Below are positions 1-8,446 of a DNA stretch of 14,465 nucleotides, piece by piece. Each line of letters starts with the position of its first letter. Position 1 is the first letter of the stretch. The notes below the pieces were generated by a model. That model ran no database searches, was not told where the DNA came from, and saw nothing but the letters and a program-made list of their open reading frames with translations. Both the position numbers and the translations under genes were made by a program. Source of the DNA: an uncultured Ruminococcus sp. (lineage in GTDB: Bacteria > Bacillota > Clostridia > Oscillospirales > Ruminococcaceae); NCBI GenBank assembly GCA_947174965.1, contig CAMWKY010000021.1, positions 1-14,465 of the forward strand, in the 5' to 3' direction.

Positions 1-58
1 GTATAAAAGTTGGTGAATATTGATAAAAATTATATGATTATTTAAGTCAAAAACACGA

Positions 59-87
59 TTGAAAAATGAGTTCTGATATGTTATAAT
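59..87 (+). promoter_or_regulatory. Sigma-A-type promoter of the pilC operon
   Basis: TTGAAA at 59-64 and a perfect TATAAT at 82-87 are separated by 17 bases. A TG dinucleotide one base before the -10 makes it an extended -10 promoter. The predicted start is near 94, giving a leader of about 57 bases before the pilC ATG. The stretch 1-58 is AT-rich with no reading frame that I can support. Prediction is by pattern only. Confidence 0.75.
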
Positions 88-150
88 TGTTATTATCAGG
101 ACGGTATGAATTGTTCCGGCTAACAAAAAACTTATGGAGGTGGTTTTTTT

Positions 151-1350
151 ATGAAGAGTTATTCCTATGTTGCTCAAGATGTTCATGGAAAACAGATAAA
201 GGGCAAGGCTAACGCCGAAAATGAAAAGGAATTCCTCGAAAAAATGAAAGAACGAGGTCTATTCATCAAAGACTACAAGGAAGAAGAAGGAAGCGAATCG
301 AGGTCGATTTATAAATTCAGCACAAATGAGCTTTCTTTCTGCTGCCGTCAGCTTAGTGCTATGCTTACTTCTGGTCTTACGCTTGTAAAAGCGATTGACA
401 TTATGACCAGAGAGCAGGAAAATGAAAAAGCAAAAGCTATATGGCAGGACATCTATGAAAATGTTCAGAAAGGTGAATCGTTTTCATCAACCCTTGAAAT
501 GCACGCAGGTTCGTTCCCCGATTTCCTTATTTCAATGGTAAATGCCGGCGAATCCAGTGGTTCTCTTGATGTTATTATGACCCGTATGTCTGACCATTAT
601 GCAAATGAGAACAAACTTAAAAACACAATCAAAAGTGCAATGGTTTATCCTGTAATCCTTGCCGTGCTTTGCGTTGTTATCGTTATCTTCCTTTTCGCAT
701 TCATCATGCCTACATTTATTGATATGTATGATGACCCTTCAACAATGCCTGCACTTACAAAGATGATGGACGCAATTTCAAAGTTCATTATCAACAAATG
801 GTATCTGCTTATAATTTTTGCAGTTGCTATATTCTTCGGAATACAGTATATGCTTAAAGTTCCTAGTCTAAGATATAAATTTGACAGACTGTTGGTAAAA
901 GGTCCTATGGTTGGTCCTCTTATTACAAAAATTTATACCGGACGTTTTTCAAGAACTCTTTCTAACCTTTATTCAAGTGGTATTCCTATGGTTGAATGTT
1001 TGCAGAAAGCATCTTCTGTTCTCGGAAATTCCTATATTGATGAAAAGTTTGAGAGTGTTATTGATGAGGTTAAGCAGGGTGAAACGCTCTCCGCAGCTAT
1101 AACAAGAACAGAAGTATTTGAATCAATGTTCTGTTCCGTTATATATGTAGGAGAGGAATCAGGTGCGCTTGACTCAATTCTTGACAAAACCTCTGACTAC
1201 TATGAAGAAGAATCAGACTCCGCTGTAAAACGTCTTGTAAGTATGGTTGAGCCTGTAATGCTTATTTTCATGGGTATTATTATCGGTCTTGTTGTAGTAG
1301 GAATTTACCCCGCACTCTATGGTGCTATGGCAGGAATGGAAGACGAATAA
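151..1350 (+). CDS. pilC: Type IV pilus inner-membrane platform protein PilC (T2SS F family)
   Basis: PilC is the polytopic membrane platform on which the PilB and PilT ATPases act to insert or remove pilin subunits. The 399-residue length is normal for the family. A short N-terminal region rich in charged residues (about 1-55) precedes two T2SSF repeats, about 60-190 and 262-390. The first hydrophobic segment follows a conserved M-V-Y-P (164-167) and spans about 168-190; others lie at about 217-236 and 370-392. The second repeat holds the family-typical stretch with GRFSRTLSNLYSSGIPMVE. The start is fixed by GGAGGTGG at 136-143, seven bases before ATG. It is first in a six-gene run and is followed after 22 bases by the PilMN gene, the order expected of a T4P core operon. 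Family assignment is firm; general secretion (T2SS) is unlikely given pilT and pilMN nearby. Confidence 0.95.
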   Translation: MKSYSYVAQDVHGKQIKGKANAENEKEFLEKMKERGLFIKDYKEEEGSESRSIYKFSTNELSFCCRQLSAMLTSGLTLVKAIDIMTREQENEKAKAIWQDIYENVQKGESFSSTLEMHAGSFPDFLISMVNAGESSGSLDVIMTRMSDHYANENKLKNTIKSAMVYPVILAVLCVVIVIFLFAFIMPTFIDMYDDPSTMPALTKMMDAISKFIINKWYLLIIFAVAIFFGIQYMLKVPSLRYKFDRLLVKGPMVGPLITKIYTGRFSRTLSNLYSSGIPMVECLQKASSVLGNSYIDEKFESVIDEVKQGETLSAAITRTEVFESMFCSVIYVGEESGALDSILDKTSDYYEEESDSAVKRLVSMVEPVMLIFMGIIIGLVVVGIYPALYGAMAGMEDE

Positions 1351-1372
1351 TCGCAGAAAGGTGGAAAAATAA

Positions 1373-3052
1373 ATGCTTTCATTTGATATTACAGACAGAA
1401 ATATACGTGTTGTTAAGGGTGTTGAGGCGAACGGCAAAATTAAAGTACATTCAGCTGCAACTCTTAACGTTGAAGAAGGACTTATTGTTAATGGTCACGT
1501 AAAGGATATTCCTAACGTTGCTACACTTATCAATGGTGTTATTAAAAAGAATAAGATGCCTGACAAAGAGGCTATTGTAAGTATTTCATCAAACCTTACA
1601 ATATTCAAAGAACTTGTTGTTGCAAAACCTGCAAAAAGTCAGGATATGCAAAAATCTGTAAAACAGCAGATGCAGGACCTCCTTAACCTTGATGATTCAT
1701 TCAGTATTACATATGTTATTGTGGGTGAAGCAGAGGAAAAAAGCGACAGCGGAGAGACTATGCTGAAAGTTCTTGCTACAGCTTGTCCTTATGAAATTGT
1801 AAACAGTTTCAGAGAAGTTTTCAAACTTCTTGGAGTTTCACTTAAATCTGTTATGGTTGGATGTAACTGTATTACAAAGGTACTTCTTGCTGATACAAGA
1901 ATCCAGTCAAAAATGCCGCTTCTTGCTGTACAGATTGACAACAACTTTATCTCACTCAACCTTTATGAAGCAGGACAGCTTTCGTTCTCACGTTTTGCTT
2001 CCATTGACCCGGCAGACTATGATAACTCTGAAGATTATGTTTTTGAGGCTATAAATGAAAATATCTTCCGTATGTTGCAGTTCCACAGAACACGTAACAC
2101 AGGTGAAATTATTGAAAATGTAGTTTTATATGGTGATACTCATGATAATGTGAGACTTACAGATGAACTTGAAAAGCTCGATTTGAATGTCAGCCTTATC
2201 AATGTTCCGCCACAGATTCATGGTCATGAAAATCTTGAATTTTCACTTTATGCAAATGCCATTGGTGCTATGTTCAAGCGTGACAAGGAACGTGAAAAAA
2301 TCAATCTTCTTGAAACAGACCTTGGAACAGCAGTAAAAAGAGCAAGCGGAAGCAGTTCAGCAAACAGTGAAGCAGGACTTGTTGTAATGCTTTGCTGCAT
2401 TGTAGGTGCAGCAGTTATTGCTGGTGGTGCATGGCTTGTTACAAGCATGATAAACAATGGTGTCAAGAACGATATTGCAGAAGTTGAGGCTTATATAAAT
2501 GACCCTGAAACACAGGCAAAACTTCAGCATCGTGAAAAACTTCTCGGAATACAGGCTAATGTTAATGCTTACAATACAAAAATTGTAAATGCAAGAGATG
2601 CTTTCTATTCACAGCCAGTTATAAACGGTGATAAATATGATGCTATTCAGGCAGTTCTTGATGCAACAGCAGATGAACTTAATCTTGATGACTGCTATAT
2701 CTCCACTCCTTCTTATTCAGCAGGTACAATGACATTCAGTGTAACAGCAGCAGGAAGTGAAGAAATGGTTCAGAAACTTCCTTCAGTATTTATTGATAAT
2801 CTTATAGCTGAAAACTATGATGAAAATGCAGGATATTACAACAAGGCTACATATTCAGGATATTCTGTTACAATTGCATCAGAAGAAATTGAAAGTCAGG
2901 ACGAAGAAGGAAATACTGTAAGAACCAAAGGCGACGAACAGGAAACTGTTTCATTCTCGGTTACAGTTGCTATAAACGGCAGACAAAGTGCTTATCACCC
3001 TGACGAATCAGCAAATGAATCACAGGACGAATCACAGACCGAAGCAGAATAA
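1373..3052 (+). CDS. pilM: PilM-PilN fusion, T4P alignment complex protein
   Basis: This 559-residue protein joins two normally separate subunits. Residues 1 to about 300 look like PilM, a cytoplasmic actin-like fold (start MLSFDITDRNIRVVKG; family-like regions through about residue 290). It is followed by INLLE at 310-314, which matches the INLLP-type motif by which free PilN docks into PilM. One membrane span follows (about 335-358), then an external part with a helical stretch (about 360-405) and a C-terminal alpha/beta region resembling PilN, ending in an acidic Ser/Glu-rich tail. The complex is thought to connect the cytoplasmic motor with PilO. The start is supported by AAAGGTGG at 1357-1364. 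pilO follows after 15 bases. A pilMN fusion has been annotated in Clostridioides difficile, as I recall. PilM is confident; the PilN half rests on topology, the motif and position. Confidence 0.87.
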   Translation: MLSFDITDRNIRVVKGVEANGKIKVHSAATLNVEEGLIVNGHVKDIPNVATLINGVIKKNKMPDKEAIVSISSNLTIFKELVVAKPAKSQDMQKSVKQQMQDLLNLDDSFSITYVIVGEAEEKSDSGETMLKVLATACPYEIVNSFREVFKLLGVSLKSVMVGCNCITKVLLADTRIQSKMPLLAVQIDNNFISLNLYEAGQLSFSRFASIDPADYDNSEDYVFEAINENIFRMLQFHRTRNTGEIIENVVLYGDTHDNVRLTDELEKLDLNVSLINVPPQIHGHENLEFSLYANAIGAMFKRDKEREKINLLETDLGTAVKRASGSSSANSEAGLVVMLCCIVGAAVIAGGAWLVTSMINNGVKNDIAEVEAYINDPETQAKLQHREKLLGIQANVNAYNTKIVNARDAFYSQPVINGDKYDAIQAVLDATADELNLDDCYISTPSYSAGTMTFSVTAAGSEEMVQKLPSVFIDNLIAENYDENAGYYNKATYSGYSVTIASEEIESQDEEGNTVRTKGDEQETVSFSVTVAINGRQSAYHPDESANESQDESQTEAE

Positions 3053-3067
3053 GGGAGGTAGATTGAA

Positions 3068-3817
3068 ATGAAACTTAATTACAGAGATATGGTTATTCTT
3101 GGTGTTCTGCTTGCACTTGCTATTCTTATTGCAGGATTTATGCTTCTTGTAAAGCCGAAGAATCAGGAAATCAAGGACAACAAGGAAACGCTTGCAAAAC
3201 TTGAGGAAGAACGTGACCAGATTAACAGTAAAATTGCTGAAATTGAGCCACTTAAAACAAATATAACTGATGTGTATAATGAAACTGTAAAGCTTACAGA
3301 AGATTTTGTTGATTATACAGACATCTTAGACGCAAGAAAAGTTGACCAGTATATGCAGCATTTTGCAGAGGACTGCGAAGTCAAAATTATGAACCTCTCG
3401 GCAAGCGACCTCAATTCAGGTACACTCAGCTACTACTACTTTACACCTACTTTTGTTGCAGAAGACCAGCTTACACAGGCTGACCTTAATGGTGAGGAAA
3501 CAGCTAAAAACAAGGCGCAAAAGCTTGAAAGTGAAACCCTTGCTTCAAGAACTCAGGAAAATGTCCTTTCTGCTCAGTATACAATCACAGTTACAGCAGA
3601 AGAAAAGGATAACCTCTGGGAATACATGAAAGCACTCGAAGAACAGGACAAAACTATAATCATCAACAGCGTTGCTCTTACAAATGTTGAAATAAAAGAA
3701 AGAGATGACTTAAATACAAATCAGAATGATGATGAAGAAGTAACTCCCGGAGCAAACTTCGTTATTACACTTTATTCAGTTTATGACCTTGCAAAACCTG
3801 ACCTTGAACAGAAGTAA
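3068..3817 (+). CDS. pilO: PilO-like T4P alignment protein
   Basis: The 249-residue protein has the PilO layout: a short cytoplasmic N terminus, one membrane anchor (about 8-28), a charged coiled coil (about 32-75) and an external globular domain to the end. There is no catalytic motif. PilO pairs with PilN to form the periplasmic-side or, in monoderms, wall-side part of the alignment complex. The external domain carries a single Cys (in EDCEVKIMNL). The start has a GGGAGGT site only 15 bases after the PilMN stop, so translation is probably coupled. Sequence similarity in this family is low, so the call rests mainly on topology, size and position directly after PilMN; it is still the best fit. 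A 46-base gap without a visible promoter separates it from the next gene. Confidence 0.82.
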   Translation: MKLNYRDMVILGVLLALAILIAGFMLLVKPKNQEIKDNKETLAKLEEERDQINSKIAEIEPLKTNITDVYNETVKLTEDFVDYTDILDARKVDQYMQHFAEDCEVKIMNLSASDLNSGTLSYYYFTPTFVAEDQLTQADLNGEETAKNKAQKLESETLASRTQENVLSAQYTITVTAEEKDNLWEYMKALEEQDKTIIINSVALTNVEIKERDDLNTNQNDDEEVTPGANFVITLYSVYDLAKPDLEQK

Positions 3818-3863
3818 TTTACCATTATAAAAATCGTGATGATAACGTGAAAGGCGGTTAATT

Positions 3864-6638
3864 ATGGTTAAGAAAGAAGATAACAGAAAGCTACGTGGTT
3901 CAGTATTGCTGACTGTTGTTTGCGTAATGTCACTGCTTATAGTGTTCCTTTTCGGTACGCTGACACTTGCAACGGCTGCAAACAACAGGGCGCACGTGAA
4001 CTATTCAAGCGCACAGACAGATGTAACATCAAGAATTGTTGTTGATTCTGCTATAAGAGCTATTTCTGCCAACAATGAATATGGCAGTTTTATCGGAAAT
4101 ATCGGCGAGGACGGCAAAGAAACAGTTAATGTAACTCTTGGAAATGGCGTTCCCAACAGAGGACGTTACGGCGATATTGCTCCTGTTTCGGTTGAATGGG
4201 CAGGCACTAAGGATTTCTATGACCCGGTAAACAATAAATGGACAAATGGCGGTGTTCTGAAATTTACATCAACTGTTTCTATGGGTGGTGTTGATTCAAC
4301 AACATCTGCTTATGTTGTAAAACAGCCTGCTGGAACATCAAGTTCAGGCAAAGGAGCTGGATTCGTTACAGTTGCAGGTGCAAATCTTGAAACCCAGTCA
4401 AGCCTTTTCGGTGGTTCATATATCAATGTTCCTACAGCAGATATGATATTAGACCTTGATTATACTTATAGAGATGAAGCTTATCAGGCAGCTCATTGGA
4501 ATCCAAAAGAAGTAGATAAATGTGATTTGACATATTACAGACATTTTGCTCCTTTTGATAAAGGTAATTTAGGAACAACTTCATTTAAACTTTATAATAG
4601 TGATGCTCATGCGGAAGCAGATTTATTTGTAAATAATAATATGTATATTGAAAACTGGAGTGGATTTGTTTTTCCTGATTCCGGTACAGGAATTTCTGTA
4701 TGGGGCGATTTAGTTTTCAACAACTCAACATCATATTCTTCAACAAAAGTGAAATCATCAGCAAACCCGACAGATGCACTTAAATTTAATGAGATACCAT
4801 ATATTTATGTTGATGGAAAAATAGGCAGTCTTAACCATATAATTCTTGGAGATACTGCTAACCCTTTCCCTCTTAATATTTTCTGTGGTTCTATTGATAC
4901 AACCAATAATTTAAATGGCGGAGGGCTTAATACATATTCGATAGCAGGCGATTTGTATTGTATGAATCCAGCCGAAACAAGTTATCTTGGCGGTCAGAAC
5001 TCATCTGAACTTTATAAATGGACACTTTCAGTAGTAACACAAACAGACAATATAGGATATGTAACAGGAAGTGTATGTTCTAAAGGAGATATTGTTGTTA
5101 AAAATATGACTATACATGGCAATCTTCGTGTTGAAGGTAATCTTACACTTCCTAATCAAGATAATAATCAAGTTACTGTAGATGGTGATGTATATGTTGG
5201 TAAGAATTTGACAATAGAAGGAGATAACACAAAACTTAATGTTACAGGTAACATATATTGCCATTGCGAAAAGTATGAAAAAGTTGATACAATAGACATC
5301 GGAAGCGCTGACATGAGAAATGTACCAAAAATAGATGGCAACGATTCCGGTATGGAAATGAAAGACCTTATTACTCAGCATCCTGATTATGGATATACAA
5401 ATACAAGTGAATATGTAATCTATAATACAGCAACAGGGAAAGTTGCTCCTGCTGATACTCCTCTTGATAAAGATGATGATTTGTTGGTAGTTCCTGATAA
5501 ATGGAGAAATGACAATAAAGACAAAATAATGCCTTTAGAAGGAAAAGACTCTGGAGGAAACACCTATGATTATAGCAAAATTTATCCTGAATATGCAACA
5601 AGAGAGACTATTCTTAATCTGAAAGAAAAAGATGGTAAATTAGTACCTGATGATGAAGAACACCCCGACACTCAGATTGTAAAGACATTTGACCAGATTC
5701 TTGCAAGTGCTGCAAACCCATTTAAGACACTTCCAAACGGTGTGACAGATGCCATAGTTAAATATAAAAACAATACTCTCCCTGTATGTAATTCATTTGC
5801 AGATATTTTAAAACTTTCAAAGAAGTATTTGCCATCTATAGGTGAGGACGGTTCTTATCAGGAATCAGATGTTGTAACTTTGGCAGATACTGCAGGTTGG
5901 ACAGATAATGAATGGACAAATGAGGCTAGCAAATATTCAAAAGACCAGCACGTATTTATTATTGAAGAAGATTGTGCTCTCAATATAAGCCAACTTCAAA
6001 ATTGCCATATCTTAATAAAGCCGCCAAAGGATACTACACTCAATATTATAATTAAAAAGTTATCTGCTGACAACGGCTCAATTATATTAGATGACACTAG
6101 CGGAAACAATGCTGTTAATATTTATGTTGCGGAACAATCAGATTCAGAAAAAAATAATGCAAACTTTGAATTGAAATCAAGTTCTTTGTTGACAACAACA
6201 AAATATATGAAGTTTTTCTATGACTGCAAAAATGCAGGCGGTGGCTCAATAGGTTATGGTTCTACATTAGCAGATTTTAATCTTGAAGATGTTGGAAGAC
6301 CAAATATTAATGTTTATGGCGGTAAAAACAGTTATATGTATACAAATGGTCTTCCATATATTGCTGCAAACATAACTTCTGAACATCTTAAATTCGGCTG
6401 TGGCGGTCAAGAAGAGATAAAAACGCATCTTCACAATAATTGTAATATAACTGATATATATTATAATAATTTTAAACTGAAATTGAAAAAAGGAAATGTT
6501 TTTGGCTGTCTTAACGCAAAAGAAGTTGAGGCAGGCAACTTATTCAATGTAATTTATGTTACAGATTCAGCCAAAACTCCACCAGCACCAACAACAGCAG
6601 AATTTGATTACCGTGTTCTCTACTATGATGAGTATTAA
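3864..6638 (+). CDS. Giant PilX/GspK-like minor pilin with Cys-rich beta-repeat ectodomain
   Basis: The N terminus reads as a prepilin-type signal: basic residues up to R-G at 11-12, then a hydrophobic helix (about 13-39) starting SVLLTVVCVM. Cleavage after Gly12 would leave Thr, not Glu, at mature position 5, as in GspK-type tip pilins. The remaining roughly 880 residues are external, which is very large for this class. Residues about 402-468 form short alternating Val/Ile/Leu-Gly repeats (GDIVV, GNLRV, GNLTL, GDVYV) like a beta-solenoid or bactofilin-type ladder, and a second beta-rich stretch lies about 713-765. I count 14 Cys, including C-H-C at 466-468, suggesting disulfides or metal binding. 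Gene composition shifts to much more AT-rich after about 4440. The ribosome site AAAGGCGG (3850-3857) is weaker than its neighbours'. A tip adhesin is the likely role by inference; the ligand is unknown. Confidence 0.75.
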   Translation: MVKKEDNRKLRGSVLLTVVCVMSLLIVFLFGTLTLATAANNRAHVNYSSAQTDVTSRIVVDSAIRAISANNEYGSFIGNIGEDGKETVNVTLGNGVPNRGRYGDIAPVSVEWAGTKDFYDPVNNKWTNGGVLKFTSTVSMGGVDSTTSAYVVKQPAGTSSSGKGAGFVTVAGANLETQSSLFGGSYINVPTADMILDLDYTYRDEAYQAAHWNPKEVDKCDLTYYRHFAPFDKGNLGTTSFKLYNSDAHAEADLFVNNNMYIENWSGFVFPDSGTGISVWGDLVFNNSTSYSSTKVKSSANPTDALKFNEIPYIYVDGKIGSLNHIILGDTANPFPLNIFCGSIDTTNNLNGGGLNTYSIAGDLYCMNPAETSYLGGQNSSELYKWTLSVVTQTDNIGYVTGSVCSKGDIVVKNMTIHGNLRVEGNLTLPNQDNNQVTVDGDVYVGKNLTIEGDNTKLNVTGNIYCHCEKYEKVDTIDIGSADMRNVPKIDGNDSGMEMKDLITQHPDYGYTNTSEYVIYNTATGKVAPADTPLDKDDDLLVVPDKWRNDNKDKIMPLEGKDSGGNTYDYSKIYPEYATRETILNLKEKDGKLVPDDEEHPDTQIVKTFDQILASAANPFKTLPNGVTDAIVKYKNNTLPVCNSFADILKLSKKYLPSIGEDGSYQESDVVTLADTAGWTDNEWTNEASKYSKDQHVFIIEEDCALNISQLQNCHILIKPPKDTTLNIIIKKLSADNGSIILDDTSGNNAVNIYVAEQSDSEKNNANFELKSSSLLTTTKYMKFFYDCKNAGGGSIGYGSTLADFNLEDVGRPNINVYGGKNSYMYTNGLPYIAANITSEHLKFGCGGQEEIKTHLHNNCNITDIYYNNFKLKLKKGNVFGCLNAKEVEAGNLFNVIYVTDSAKTPPAPTTAEFDYRVLYYDEY

Positions 6639-6639
6639 T

Positions 6640-6645
6640 AAGGAG
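6640..6645 (+). promoter_or_regulatory. Ribosome binding site choosing the 6654 start
   Basis: AAGGAG ends eight bases before ATG 6654. An in-frame GTG at 6645 lies within this site itself, so it cannot be the real start. Confidence 0.8.
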
Positions 6646-6653
6646 TGACAGCA

Positions 6654-7082
6654 ATGAAAAATAAAAGAAAAACATTCAAGGGCATGACCCTTATGGAGAT
6701 TATCATTTCACTTGCAGTTCTTGCTGTGTTGACACTTATTCTTGTTCATACTTCAACAACAATCAATATGTATATAAAATCAACGAAGAACATCAATCAG
6801 AAAGTTACTGCACAAGCTCCTGTTGCAGAAATGGGATATGTAGCTGGTGCATCAGCCCTTCCTACATCGGATCTTCCGGAAGTTTTCGTAAACTGGAGCG
6901 GAAATGCAGGTGCTGCTATAGCTATGGACGCAGTTGCATATCAGGCTGGAGAAGTCGCTACAGTGGCAGTTACTGATGCAGAAGGAAATATTATCAGTTA
7001 TGAAGAAGCCAATGTACTTGGAGGAAATCTTGCTATGCAGTTTCTTGAAGTTCATGACCCTACAACAACAGCAACAACATAA
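6654..7082 (+). CDS. Small type IV minor pilin (PilV/GspI-like position)
   Basis: A 142-residue prepilin. The leader MKNKRKTFKG ends in Gly10, followed by MTLMEIIISLAVLAVLTLIL, so the mature protein starts with Met and carries the conserved Glu at position 5. The N-terminal helix runs about 11-45 and the remaining 95 or so residues form a small Ala/Val-rich head with no Cys. It ends in a Thr-rich tail (DPTTTATT) encoded by ACA repeats. It starts 15 bases after the giant minor pilin and stops 12 bases before the next prepilin gene. Minor pilins at this position normally join a priming complex at the fibre tip. I recognise the prepilin class with confidence; assigning it to PilV, PilU or GspI is only by position. 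Confidence 0.88.
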   Translation: MKNKRKTFKGMTLMEIIISLAVLAVLTLILVHTSTTINMYIKSTKNINQKVTAQAPVAEMGYVAGASALPTSDLPEVFVNWSGNAGAAIAMDAVAYQAGEVATVAVTDAEGNIISYEEANVLGGNLAMQFLEVHDPTTTATT

Positions 7083-7094
7083 GGGAGGTTTGGC

Positions 7095-8435
7095 ATGAAT
7101 AAGAAAAAAAACTTGAAGGGTTTCACTCTTATTGAGCTGATTATTGTTCTTGCAATTTTCAGCGTGATTATGACTCTTGTTATGTCATTCATTGACCCTG
7201 TTTCAAGACTTATGACAAAAACTTCATTAAGAGAAAGAACCTCTGCATATGTTGACAACATAGACGAATATATCTCAAAATCTATCCGCTATGCACAGAA
7301 TATCAATGTTTATACCAACGGCTATTACATCAATGGTTTACCTTCAGATAAATGTGACGAAAAGCGTATCGTAACAGATTTTGTTGATGCCTACTATGAC
7401 GGCGGTGTAGCTTATGACGGAACGGACGTTCTTAAACCTCTTACGGGAAAAGTTCATATCCTTAAGCTTATAAACGAAGATGACGGTGCGCTTAAAGCAG
7501 GTCATATCTACGAATCCGTATATACATTTAAAGCTGGCAGAAGTGACAGAGGTAATGTTGACAGCACAGGAGCATCATATTTATATAATGGTGTAATATA
7601 TAAAGGTTCTGAAATAGCTGCTTTAGAAGCTGGTTCAGATTTAGAAAAAGCACAGGCTAAAGACATCAAAGAAGGCGGAAACAGATGTTATGTCAACGAT
7701 TATCATAACTCACCCGCAGATGCTTCGGGCGATGCTTATTATACAAGTTATAAGTCGCCATATGCCGGATATTTCTATCATTCTGAAGTTACTCTGCAAA
7801 GCGGTGATATTGATGTTATAAACCCTGAAAACTTTGAGGAATATAGCTATTATTATAGGCTTGGCATGAATACATTTGAGCCTATCAGCGATTTCTACGA
7901 TACAGAATCAGCTAAAGTTTTCTATAGTGCGCTTAAAATTAATGATTCAGTTACTCCAAGTATGTATAATTTTCCTATTTCTATTGTAACTTACAGAAAC
8001 TTGAATAGCATAAACAAAGAAAACAAAGTGGAAGATTATACATATACAAAAGAAGATGGTTTAACAACAGTAGATACTAAGGCTTTTGGCTCACCGTCTG
8101 CAATGAGTTCTCTGGGTATATCATTCAAAAATGCACAGATGCAGAAGAATGAAAGAACGATAAAGTTTTATCGTAAAGCAACTAAGATTGAATATGGTAA
8201 AAAACTAGATGGTTCAGATGATTTAACAACAATTGTGAGTGTAGACGAAACAGACGCTGATGGAAAAATAAAAATAGAACCTGTTACAAGAAACTATGTT
8301 ACAGAGCCGTTTGAGCTGATAAAAGACGGCTATACAGGTGCTAAGAATAATATCTACTTTGTTTATACTATACCTGATGAAATCAATGACACTGAATGGA
8401 AAATAATTAAAGATACAACAGCACCAACAACATAA
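7095..8435 (+). CDS. Large PilW/GspJ-like type IV minor pilin
   Basis: A 446-residue prepilin with leader MNKKKNLKG, cleavage expected before Phe10, and Glu at mature position 5 (FTLIELIIVLAIFSVIMTLV). The helix continues into a stretch with SIRYAQNI (about 58-65), reminiscent of PilW/GspJ minor pilins. The rest is a big Tyr- and Asp-rich external domain, over twice the usual size, without a motif I can name. It ends DTTAPTT. Parts of the gene between about 7555 and 8330 are more AT-rich than the flanks. A GGGAGGT site at 7083-7089 supports the ATG. It is the last gene of the operon and runs into the bidirectional terminator. It likely works with the two preceding minor pilins; specific adhesive function is inference. 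Confidence 0.85.
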   Translation: MNKKKNLKGFTLIELIIVLAIFSVIMTLVMSFIDPVSRLMTKTSLRERTSAYVDNIDEYISKSIRYAQNINVYTNGYYINGLPSDKCDEKRIVTDFVDAYYDGGVAYDGTDVLKPLTGKVHILKLINEDDGALKAGHIYESVYTFKAGRSDRGNVDSTGASYLYNGVIYKGSEIAALEAGSDLEKAQAKDIKEGGNRCYVNDYHNSPADASGDAYYTSYKSPYAGYFYHSEVTLQSGDIDVINPENFEEYSYYYRLGMNTFEPISDFYDTESAKVFYSALKINDSVTPSMYNFPISIVTYRNLNSINKENKVEDYTYTKEDGLTTVDTKAFGSPSAMSSLGISFKNAQMQKNERTIKFYRKATKIEYGKKLDGSDDLTTIVSVDETDADGKIKIEPVTRNYVTEPFELIKDGYTGAKNNIYFVYTIPDEINDTEWKIIKDTTAPTT

Positions 8436-8446
8436 TAATAAAAAAA

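Noticed and set aside
106..123. Five-codon ATG frame in the pilC leader
   Set aside because: Too short, without a ribosome site, and ends well before pilC.
5028..5381. Minus-strand 117-codon frame
   Set aside because: It lies opposite the giant minor pilin gene in AT-rich DNA, with low-complexity, implausible protein sequence and no ribosome site noted.
6645..6653. GTG start for the small minor pilin
   Set aside because: The GTG is inside the AAGGAG ribosome site of ATG 6654.
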